A stretch of DNA of 5,345 nt from Candidatus Omnitrophota bacterium (GTDB lineage: Bacteria > Omnitrophota > Gorgyraeia > Duberdicusellales > 4484-171), in contig JALOBR010000095.1 of NCBI GenBank assembly GCA_023228195.1, positions 1-5,345 on the forward strand. Reading direction: 5' to 3'. The notes under the pieces are model-generated. The model saw only the letters and a program-made list of their open reading frames with translations, was not told the DNA's origin and ran no database searches. The first letter of the stretch is position 1. The number at the start of each line of letters is the position of its first letter. Position numbers and translations under genes: made by a program. Of the stretch, positions 1 through 5,094 are shown one piece after another.

Positions 1-835
1 TAAATACCCACTCTCGAAGATTCCCTTTTTGAGATGTGTAGAAGATCCACGATTCGTCAATTTCATCCTGCAGGAACATTAACCGATCTGCTAACTTCTC
101 CATGTTTCGTTTCATCCGGGAGGTTTCTATCTGGCTTTTTGTCCACTTCTGGAAATCACCAAAAAGAGATGATTTTAAAGTTGCGCCCTGGACACCCAAT
201 TGATGAATAGCGCCGTCCATCCACTTAACCCAGGATTCTTTTTTATCCGGTTCATCCGGCATAGTGAGATGATAGTGTTCAATCTGTCTATTAGTAATCC
301 GGAATTCGATGTAATTCATCAAGGCGTTATCGAGCGCGTCCATTTCATCGGCTATCAGCATATCCCGCCCAGCAAACGCCGAGTTAAACCCGTTGACTTC
401 ATTCAGGAAATAGGCGTTATTGAGGACCGCCAGGGGCGCCAGCATAGCGGCCCCTTTCTGCTGCTGGTATTCACAGTCGTTAATGTATTTGCAACCCCTG
501 GGGTCCCGGCAATCCTCAGCTGTGACATCCGGGAAACGGTCGTAATGATAAGCGCAAGGGTAATTGTTTCTCCCTTTGAGCGTTACGGCGATATCTCCGA
601 AGTCCCTCATTATCTGATCTTGTAATTGTTTGGTCCCGCAAAGGTAGATAGCCCGATTACCTTCCATCCGGTTTACACCGATGGCTAATAAGGATTTACC
701 GGTCCCGGTGGGCAGGTCCGCCAGGAAAAATGGCTTGTCACTATTGCTTATCGCCTGAACTGCTGCATATTGAGGGTCCCGCCATTCGGTATATTTGGCA
801 GGTAGCCCCAGGGATGGATCAATTTGTACCGGCAT
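1..835 (-). CDS. DinG/XPD-like Fe-S superfamily 2 DNA helicase, N-terminal part (C-terminus off the left edge)
   Basis: The frame is open from the ATG at 835 to the window edge (278 codons), so the C-terminal half is missing. Reading the minus strand, I see a Q-motif-like WRDPQYAAVQ (residues 18-27), a Walker A motif PTGTGKS (42-48), a motif Ia region around 64-75, then KGRNNYPC followed by four cysteines at about C94, C109, C115 and C121. Next come a segment resembling the family's 'TNHALL' stretch (LNNAYFL, 138-144) and a Walker B/motif II IADEMDAL (161-168). The KGRxNY-C phrase and the four-cysteine cluster between motifs Ia and II are typical of DinG/XPD-type 5'-3' helicases that carry a 4Fe-4S cluster. 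Motif II reads DEMD instead of the usual DEAH. A GGAGG site at 845-849 lies 9 nt before the ATG, inside the previous gene, and the start overlaps that gene's end by 17 bp. This suggests translational coupling and a shared role in element replication or repair. The general family is secure; DinG as opposed to another phage helicase branch is less so. Confidence 0.88.
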   Translation of the reverse strand, partial: MPVQIDPSLGLPAKYTEWRDPQYAAVQAISNSDKPFFLADLPTGTGKSLLAIGVNRMEGNRAIYLCGTKQLQDQIMRDFGDIAVTLKGRNNYPCAYHYDRFPDVTAEDCRDPRGCKYINDCEYQQQKGAAMLAPLAVLNNAYFLNEVNGFNSAFAGRDMLIADEMDALDNALMNYIEFRITNRQIEHYHLTMPDEPDKKESWVKWMDGAIHQLGVQGATLKSSLFGDFQKWTKSQIETSRMKRNMEKLADRLMFLQDEIDESWIFYTSQKGNLREWVF

Positions 836-1772
836 TATACTTTTCCTCCACTTTAGAATTAACACTAGGACTAACTTTATAATCTTTTATAACCGCGCCA
901 ACTTCCCGGTTTCCCCTTACTTGAGAGTTCCACCAATAAATTCCCTTTGCGTGTCTACGTCCTAACCCTGGGCCATTTGAAAAGTCCTTAAAATGCCCAC
1001 GGCAAATATGCAATGCATGTTTTAAACCTTTGGTTTCCGATTCTCCTTCATCACGGAGTATCTTAACCATAGGTTTAATCTCCAAAGTCTTAAAAGTGAA
1101 TAGCGGTAACTCCCCCCGGCGTTCCCGTGATTTTTGAAGCTTAGGGGAAACTTCATCAGAATGAATAACCACGTTTTTACAATGCATAAATGAAATGGCA
1201 GCAAGGGGGATTATTAAAAACCAAGCTAAAATATTCCTCCAAAAAGATTCCTCATTATCTAATTTCTCTCCAGGCATCATGGGAAATTCAACTTCTGATA
1301 ATAATTTTCCAATCGAATCATATTTAATCGCCCACCAACCAGTCATTCCGAATCCATTAAATTCTTTGGAAATAGTGAAACCAAACACTGTAACCGTATA
1401 CTCATTATCTCCAGTTTTATTTTCAATCCACAAAGTGGATATTTTATCATGACAAAATCCTACCTGGTCAATGACTTCTTTCTGATATTTACGATCATAA
1501 GCCTTACTCTCAAACCACATTATAGGATATGGCATTTTTATATTAGGCAAATCAGATGCGACAACCTTTTCCTCTATAACTTTCGGAGAATAAATATCAA
1601 AAACGTTGTCGACGTCAAAACAAACAGCCTGTTTTAACGCTTCTCTTAAACTTTTAACAGGATCATTATTACCCCACAACTTATCATCATTAAAATAAAA
1701 ATATTTTTCTTCAGGACTCCAATATTTATTAGATACACCTTCCCAACCTTCCAATAATTTGTCTAAAAACAT
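819..1772 (-). CDS. uncharacterised 317-residue protein, phage/mobile-element type, with a C-terminal RGHF...QVRG module
   Basis: I cannot assign a function. I chose the ATG at 1772 because it has a textbook AGGAG 7 nt upstream; the frame could extend to a TTG at 1805, but that has no ribosome site. Visible in the protein (317-residue numbering): an acidic, aromatic-rich N-terminus; a PYPIMWFE segment (about 81-88); a hydrophobic stretch ILAWFLIIPLAAISFMHC (about 181-198) that could be a membrane segment but reads as a buried helix leading into CKNV; and a C-terminal block containing RRGELP, HICRGHF (about 254-261) and YWWNSQVRGN (about 279-288). From memory, the pattern 'ChKNV ... RGHF ... 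W..xxxRG ... KDY' recurs in hypothetical proteins of phage replication regions, but I know of no tested activity. The gene lies between the repeat block and the helicase, overlapping the helicase start by 17 bp, so the two are probably one operon. Its 5' half is AT-rich, like the primase gene. Confidence 0.85.
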   Translation of the reverse strand: MFLDKLLEGWEGVSNKYWSPEEKYFYFNDDKLWGNNDPVKSLREALKQAVCFDVDNVFDIYSPKVIEEKVVASDLPNIKMPYPIMWFESKAYDRKYQKEVIDQVGFCHDKISTLWIENKTGDNEYTVTVFGFTISKEFNGFGMTGWWAIKYDSIGKLLSEVEFPMMPGEKLDNEESFWRNILAWFLIIPLAAISFMHCKNVVIHSDEVSPKLQKSRERRGELPLFTFKTLEIKPMVKILRDEGESETKGLKHALHICRGHFKDFSNGPGLGRRHAKGIYWWNSQVRGNREVGAVIKDYKVSPSVNSKVEEKYNAGTN

Positions 1773-1779
1773 TAAATCT

Positions 1780-1784
1780 CTCCT
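1780..1784 (-). promoter_or_regulatory. Shine-Dalgarno site that decides the start of the 317-residue protein
   Basis: The minus strand reads AGGAGAGA (1784-1777), with AGGAG 7 nt from the ATG at 1772. No such site precedes the alternative TTG start at 1805, so this fixes the start. I see no convincing sigma70 promoter between it and the repeat block. Confidence 0.85.
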
Positions 1785-1845
1785 GTTATTAAATTGATCT
1801 ACCAATTTTTAGTTGAAAACGATGTTTTGTTATTTTTTCACCTAT

Positions 1846-1873
1846 TGCGAGTTTACGTAACAAAAACCCGCAG
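1846..1873 (+). repeat. outer 28-bp inverted repeat, left arm
   Basis: This arm starts TGCGAGTTTACG and ends AACCCGCAG. It is the exact reverse complement of 2054-2081, 180 bp away. The arm itself is an imperfect hairpin: TGCGAGTTT at 1846-1854 pairs with AAACCCGCA at 1864-1872, with one A/C mismatch and a 9-nt loop. Confidence 0.95.
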
Positions 1874-1874
1874 T

Positions 1875-1902
1875 CATTTTAGCCTCGAAATAGGCCAAAA
1901 TG
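1875..1902. repeat. imperfect hairpin, 11-bp stem
   Basis: Positions 1875-1885 pair with 1892-1902 with one A/C mismatch, leaving a 6-nt loop (CGAAAT). It sits between the outer and inner inverted repeats. Neither side has an immediate T-run, so I do not call it a terminator. Confidence 0.6.
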
Positions 1903-1918
1903 CGGGTTTGCGGGTTTT
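1901..1918 (-). repeat. inner 18-bp inverted repeat, left arm (double half-site)
   Basis: TGCGGGTTTGCGGGTTTT is the exact reverse complement of 2010-2027. It holds two ACCCGCA half-sites on the minus strand, their starts 8 bp apart, against 10 bp in the direct-repeat array. Confidence 0.95.
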
Positions 1919-2009
1919 ATACCCGCCTTGAGCCCTATACATTTTTTGTGGTGTAGTGTTCATTTATTCAAAAGGATAAAATATTTTTTATTTTTTCACG
2001 GGGGCTAAA

Positions 2010-2027
2010 AAAACCCGCAAACCCGCA
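2010..2027 (+). repeat. inner 18-bp inverted repeat, right arm (double half-site)
   Basis: AAAACCCGCAAACCCGCA is the exact partner of 1901-1918. The midpoint of the two inner arms is 1964, and that of the outer pair is 1963.5, so both inverted repeats share one centre. Confidence 0.95.
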
Positions 2028-2043
2028 ATATGCCGATTTTAGC

Positions 2044-2092
2044 TTCAAATTTGCTGCGGGTTTTTGTTACGTAAACTCGCAGCAAATTTGAA
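2044..2092. repeat. large hairpin / cruciform-capable palindrome, 20-bp stem
   Basis: Positions 2044-2063 pair with 2073-2092, the only irregularity being G2059 opposite T2077. The loop is the 9 nt at 2064-2072. The outer 13 bp, CAAATTTGCTGCG against CGCAGCAAATTTG (2046-2058 and 2078-2090), are perfect. The right arm of the outer 28-bp repeat (2054-2081) forms the heart of this hairpin. No T-run follows directly on either strand, so it looks like an origin structure or a protein site and not a terminator. Confidence 0.85.
2054..2081 (-). repeat. outer 28-bp inverted repeat, right arm
   Basis: Exact reverse complement of 1846-1873, beginning CTGCGGGTTTTTG and ending AAACTCGCA. It lies inside the 2044-2092 hairpin. 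Confidence 0.95.
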
Positions 2093-2130
2093 ATTTGAGG
2101 CTAAATTGCTGCGGGTTTTTGCAAGTATTG

Positions 2131-2234
2131 AAAACCTGCACAAACCCGCAACCTGTTTATTTTTCCAAAAAAGGGGCATAAAAAAACCTGCACAAACCCG
2201 CAACCTGTTTATTTTTCCAAAAAAGGGGCATAAA
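2131..2234 (+). repeat. perfect 52-bp tandem duplication
   Basis: Positions 2131-2182 and 2183-2234 are identical over all 52 bases, including the 32-bp stretch between iterons. The later inter-iteron stretches differ, so this pair is a recent duplication within an older array. Confidence 0.95.
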
Positions 2235-2357
2235 AAAACCTGCACAAACCCGCAGTTTATATAAATATTTTTTAATCCCATTTTAAAACCCGCACAAACC
2301 CGCAGATTTTGACAAATATTGAATTTTGCATCGTTTAAAAACCCGCACAAACCCGCA
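2131..2357 (+). repeat. array of five 20-bp direct repeats (iterons) at about 52-bp spacing
   Basis: The unit is AAAACCYGCACAAACCCGCA. Copies lie at 2131-2150, 2183-2202, 2235-2254, 2285-2304 and 2338-2357. The first three read CCTGCA in the first half and the last two CCCGCA; otherwise all 20 bases agree. Starts are 52, 52, 50 and 53 bp apart, close to five turns of B-DNA, so the sites would face the same side of the helix. Each unit contains two ACCYGCA half-sites exactly 10 bp apart, about one turn. AAATATT recurs 6-9 bp after units 3, 4 and 5. The last unit ends 4 bp short of the primase stop codon. Confidence 0.95.
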
Positions 2358-2361
2358 GTCA

Positions 2362-4749
2362 TTAAATATTGAGATCAATTTGAGCATTTTTACCCGGTTT
2401 CCAGTCTTTTGGTTTAATTGCCCATGTAAAAGACCCCCGTTTAGGATCACCCCTTTGAATACTCAAATCGTTTTCATAGCACGTACCGGCTCTTTTCATT
2501 AACATTTTCCCTAATTTTCTCGGGAATCCTTCATCGTTAATGAATTTACCTTGTCCGTCTGGAATTATTTTGACAACATCTGTATTGGTTTTAATTAAAT
2601 CTTGCAATTCTTGAGTAGTATAAAATGTTTCTTCATATAATTTATGCCAAGTTGTAACGAATTCTAACCATTGCGGAGTTTCTTCGTCTTGTGAACTATA
2701 CATTTCATCAGTATTTGACAAGAAATTATTAAAACCGTTGTACTGCAATATGCCGCCGATTGTATTAACCCAATTTTCGAAACCGCCAATTCGTGGTAAG
2801 TCTCGGGGTTGTGGTTTGCCTGCCTTTATCCAGTTTCTTGCGAGTATAAGGATTGCTGCAACAATATTCGCCCTTTCCTCTAAAACCCACTTTGTTAAAT
2901 CAGGATGTTTAAATTCTTTATCATTTTGCCAGGCCCTAGCTCGTTTAGCATTGATTTTACTTTTATAACAGCGTCGCATCATTTCAATATCAGTCTGAAT
3001 ATTATTCCCGGTCCCGATCCATATTGCCCGATGAGGCAATTTTGTCATTTCTGACATACCCAATATGCGGTCTGTAAATTTTTTAGCAGTTAATATTGAT
3101 GTTAAAGATGTAGAATTTAGTTTCCCCCGTACATTGTCTATTACAATAAGTTTCCGACCTTCTCGAAGCATTGAAGTGATTATTTTTCTCCATTCTTCTT
3201 CATTGGTTGGAGCGGTAATAGCCTCAAGGTCTTTTCCCGTAGCTATTAAAGCAATTATGTGAGCTAATAGAGTTTTCCCGGTTCCTGATTGTGGAGCATC
3301 TATTAAAAACATAGGTGTGAGCCCGTTTATATTAAGATGCAGAATAGGGGTTATCATGGCCCCTATCATGTTTGTTTTAGAAGATTCATTTTCCCATGGA
3401 AAATCAATAATAATTTCTTGAAGTAATTTTTTTGCCGCGTCTACATCACTTGAGGTAGGGGTTTCTGATATTAAGGGTAATTTGAATTTAGGTGCTGGAA
3501 TATACAGGTTTTTGGTTTCGGTGTCGTAACCGGGTTGATCTAATATATCTCCATCGGGTTTAATAATTGGAGTCTGGCTTATACCCCAAAGCGGAGGAAA
3601 TGGCCAGCGTCCTAATGATAAAATATCTTTTACAACGTCTGTCGGGGGTGGAATATAAACTGTAAAGTTATTTTTAATTCTGGCAAAGTTTGCTATTCTG
3701 TCTAATCGACCGGATAAAGAATCTACTCCCATGCTATGAATTAACGGATTATCTTCTTCATCTATTTCTACTCTTACTATGCTTCCTGATCGGCTAAATA
3801 AAACAGGTGGGGTATTGGATTTAGTTAAAGCTTTAATAGCAGCTTCGGTTATATCCCTACGATGTTTTAAATCAGTAACGTTAATTTCGTCTAACTCGGT
3901 GTTTTCGACATGCTCCTGCAATGGTTGCCATTCTTCCAAATTGGATATTAATTTTTTTAATTCCTCTTTTGTTCCTCCAGAAGAAATCCAATCAGAGGCA
4001 TCTTTAACACCTTCTCCCGTTAATGTTAATAAACACACGGTGTCTGCAATGTTTTTTAAGGATTGGCAAATTTTTTGGGCATGTTCGCGGCCTGGATTGT
4101 CATTGTCTGGTATAACTATTACTTTCGCATTTTTAAGCATTTGGGAATACTCGGGATGCCATTTCCCGGCGCCCATAGGGTTACAGGTTGCATAAACGCC
4201 AATGGCTTCCATATTTAAAACATCCCTTTCCCCTTCACAAACAAAGACAATTTTTCTTTTTGAAATAGCTTCCACTATTCTTGGAAGATGGAAAAGAACT
4301 AATCTAATAGCTATTTTTTTCTTTCCAGGTTTTTCAGGGTCATCTTCGTAAAGCGACCATATCCAATCACCTTTTCCGTTTGGTCTGCGTTGTTTGAAAT
4401 TCTTAGGTTTATATCTGACAACCTGGAATATCAAGTTTCCATTTTCATCTGTATAATCATATGTGGTTTCAATATTTGGCTGATTTTGCAGGTTCCTATG
4501 GTTATTATTCCCATTTTCAAGATGCAGGTCCTTTTTCTCTAATCCTACAGATGAAACTATTTGATCGATGGTGCAACCGGCGAAGCATTTAGCAAGTATT
4601 TTTTCGTGATCCTGATAGATTGATAAGCTCCATCGTGTTTTATCTTCTCCATCTGCGTGAGATCGGCAGCGGACCTTGTACCGGCCAGAAGTGGTTAATT
4701 CATATTCTCCAAAAAGGGATAAGAATTCCTCTAGGGTTTTAAATGCCAT
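2362..4749 (-). CDS. replicative primase-helicase: zinc-ribbon-like N-terminus, TOPRIM domain, C-terminal P-loop ATPase
   Basis: This 795-residue protein probably makes RNA primers and unwinds DNA for the element. The N-terminus has a likely zinc-binding set C28, H31, C55, C59 (CRSH ... CFAGC), as in CHC2-type primases. A clear TOPRIM domain follows: CEGERD (171-176, catalytic E172) and IPDNDNPG (213-220, metal-binding D215/D217). A middle region (about 310-420: LFSRSGSIVRV, FPPLWGI, DGDILDQPGYD) resembles the linker seen in phage and plasmid primase-helicases. The C-terminal ATPase has Walker A APQSGTGKT (485-493), Walker B KLIVIDNV (533-540), a sensor-1-like GTGNN (579-583) and RR at 592-593, a possible arginine finger. 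The ATG at 4749 has GAGGGG 5 nt upstream. The gene starts 60 bp after the XRE gene and ends 4 bp from the iteron array, so it is the best candidate to act at that origin. The primase and ATPase domains are secure; the ATPase subclass (SF3-like or other AAA+) is not. Confidence 0.92.
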   Translation of the reverse strand: MAFKTLEEFLSLFGEYELTTSGRYKVRCRSHADGEDKTRWSLSIYQDHEKILAKCFAGCTIDQIVSSVGLEKKDLHLENGNNNHRNLQNQPNIETTYDYTDENGNLIFQVVRYKPKNFKQRRPNGKGDWIWSLYEDDPEKPGKKKIAIRLVLFHLPRIVEAISKRKIVFVCEGERDVLNMEAIGVYATCNPMGAGKWHPEYSQMLKNAKVIVIPDNDNPGREHAQKICQSLKNIADTVCLLTLTGEGVKDASDWISSGGTKEELKKLISNLEEWQPLQEHVENTELDEINVTDLKHRRDITEAAIKALTKSNTPPVLFSRSGSIVRVEIDEEDNPLIHSMGVDSLSGRLDRIANFARIKNNFTVYIPPPTDVVKDILSLGRWPFPPLWGISQTPIIKPDGDILDQPGYDTETKNLYIPAPKFKLPLISETPTSSDVDAAKKLLQEIIIDFPWENESSKTNMIGAMITPILHLNINGLTPMFLIDAPQSGTGKTLLAHIIALIATGKDLEAITAPTNEEEWRKIITSMLREGRKLIVIDNVRGKLNSTSLTSILTAKKFTDRILGMSEMTKLPHRAIWIGTGNNIQTDIEMMRRCYKSKINAKRARAWQNDKEFKHPDLTKWVLEERANIVAAILILARNWIKAGKPQPRDLPRIGGFENWVNTIGGILQYNGFNNFLSNTDEMYSSQDEETPQWLEFVTTWHKLYEETFYTTQELQDLIKTNTDVVKIIPDGQGKFINDEGFPRKLGKMLMKRAGTCYENDLSIQRGDPKRGSFTWAIKPKDWKPGKNAQIDLNI

Positions 4750-4809
4750 ATTAACCCCTCTTGTGTATAGTAATAAATATTTAACTGTGTGTAATATTAG
4801 AAAGCAAAA
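4750..4809 (-). promoter_or_regulatory. 60-bp gap before the primase gene, with a candidate operator at 4783-4796
   Basis: AACTGTGTGTAATA (plus strand, 4783-4796) matches AACTGATTGTAATA upstream of the XRE gene (5037-5050) at 12 of 14 bases, in the same orientation. This makes it a candidate binding site for the regulator between the two genes. The gap is AT-rich and could hold a weak promoter (TTGCTT near 4809-4804 on the minus strand, with an AT-rich -10 region), but no convincing -35/-10 pair is present. The primase may simply be co-transcribed with the regulator. Confidence 0.4.
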
Positions 4810-4992
4810 TTAAAAGTTTAATTCTTCGGGTTCAACTTTTAGAGTTTGGCTTAATTTGCGAATTAACGAAAATCGGGGTTTAACTTTTCCGTTTTCGACA
4901 TTACTAATGGTCATTAAACATACACCGCAAAGATCAGCCAGTTCTTGTTGTGTGAGGTATTTTGCAATTCTAAATTCTTTCAATCTATTCAT
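4810..4992 (-). CDS. XRE/Cro-type helix-turn-helix transcriptional regulator, 60 residues
   Basis: A small, single-domain DNA-binding protein. The helix-turn-helix runs about residues 14-35: TQQELADLCG (helix 2 and turn) then a recognition helix LMTISNVENG, followed by helices 4-5 (FSLIRKLSQTLKV). YLTQQELA and ISxxENGKxxP are the usual XRE/Cro phrases, and the length is normal for a Cro-like or plasmid-type member with no partner domain. I place the start at the ATG at 4992. The frame can be read back to a TTG at 5028, but that overlaps the -35 box and would add a hydrophobic string outside the fold. No Shine-Dalgarno precedes 4992; the promoter position implies a leaderless mRNA, as for lambda cI from PRM. 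It is the first gene after a terminator and sits before the primase, so it likely sets expression of the replication genes. Repressor versus activator cannot be told. Confidence 0.9.
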   Translation of the reverse strand: MNRLKEFRIAKYLTQQELADLCGVCLMTISNVENGKVKPRFSLIRKLSQTLKVEPEELNF

Positions 4993-4999
4993 ATAAATG

Positions 5000-5028
5000 A
5001 TTATAAATACTATATTACTAAAAGTCAA
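5000..5028 (-). promoter_or_regulatory. near-consensus sigma70-type promoter for the XRE gene
   Basis: On the minus strand the -35 box TTGACT (5028-5023) is followed by a 17-nt spacer and a perfect -10 box TATAAT (5005-5000). Transcription should start about 7 nt downstream, at 4993 or 4992, essentially at the A of the ATG, so the transcript would have almost no 5' leader. Confidence 0.85.
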
Positions 5029-5030
5029 TA

Positions 5031-5050
5031 TATTATAACTGATTGTAATA
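5031..5050. promoter_or_regulatory. candidate operator: inverted repeat just upstream of the XRE promoter
   Basis: TATTATAA (5031-5038), a 4-bp gap, then TTGTAATA (5043-5050) form an inverted repeat with one mismatch in 8, ending 2 bp from the -35 box. Its right part belongs to the 14-bp box (5037-5050) shared with 4783-4796. Autoregulation by the XRE protein is an inference. Confidence 0.4.
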
Positions 5051-5082
5051 AAAAAGGGGATGAGTCACCCCATCCCCTTTTT
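5051..5082 (-). terminator. strong intrinsic terminator after the Pro/Ala-rich gene, possibly bidirectional
   Basis: A perfect 12-bp stem: 5051-5062 (AAAAAGGGGATG) pairs with 5071-5082 (CATCCCCTTTTT) around an 8-nt loop. On the minus strand the GC-rich stem is followed by a run of six T. It begins 12 bp after the stop codon at 5095, so it separates that transcript from the regulator/primase unit. The flanking A and T runs would let it work in both directions. Confidence 0.9.
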
Positions 5083-5094
5083 GCAGCGAATAGA

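Larger units (their letters stand above)
1846..2357. other. repeat-dense non-coding region, candidate replication origin
   Basis: About 510 bp between the primase stop and the next gene holds no credible coding sequence but is full of ordered repeats. The half-site ACCYGCA (or its complement TGCRGGT) occurs more than fifteen times. The right part (2131-2357) has five direct repeats; the left part (1846-2092) has concentric inverted repeats and hairpins around an AT-rich core. Roughly 1960-1998 has only about 6 G/C in 40 bases, which suits a DNA-unwinding element. TTATTCAAA at 1964-1972 is one mismatch from a DnaA box (TTATNCACA). Iterons plus an AT-rich stretch beside a primase-helicase gene are the hallmark of plasmid and phage origins (known architecture). 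That this block is an origin is inference. Alternatives are a partition (parS-like) site or a dense regulatory array. The gap 1773-1845 shows nothing beyond the ribosome site and T-rich DNA. Confidence 0.7.

Noticed and set aside
200..625. 141-codon plus-strand frame
   Set aside because: Antisense to the helicase, whose frame carries clear Walker A, cysteine-cluster and motif II signatures over the same bases.
1773..1805. N-terminal extension of the 317-residue protein to a TTG at 1805
   Set aside because: No Shine-Dalgarno before the TTG, whereas the ATG at 1772 has AGGAG at ideal spacing.
1875..1902. Terminator for the primase transcript
   Set aside because: A hairpin exists but has no adjoining T-run on the minus strand, and it lies about 460 bp beyond the stop codon.
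1964..1972. DnaA box (TTATTCAAA)
   Set aside because: One mismatch to the consensus, a single copy, in very AT-rich DNA. Noted as context for the origin call but not listed as its own feature.
2064..2264. 66-codon plus-strand frame across the repeats
   Set aside because: A product of the same repeats on the other strand, with repeated TCLFFQK-like and KPAQTRN-like peptides and no start signal.
2131..2357. CRISPR-like pattern: 20-bp repeats with 30-33 bp between them
   Set aside because: The first two 'spacers' are identical and the rest are low-complexity AT-rich DNA sharing AAATATT. The repeat is short and made of two direct half-sites, related inverted copies lie nearby, and no cas gene is visible. 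Iterons explain it better.
2045..2362. 105-codon minus-strand frame starting at a TAATG overlap with the primase stop
   Set aside because: It lies wholly inside the repeat block and its peptide simply reflects the 52-bp repeats read through shifting frames. The TAATG geometry is suggestive, but there is no ribosome site and no protein-like composition.
3779..4195. 138-codon plus-strand frame
   Set aside because: Antisense to the TOPRIM region and following linker of the primase gene, where the coding signal is unambiguous.
4993..5028. N-terminal extension of the XRE regulator to a TTG at 5028
   Set aside because: It would be encoded by the promoter's own -35 and -10 boxes and adds 12 hydrophobic residues outside the helix-turn-helix fold.
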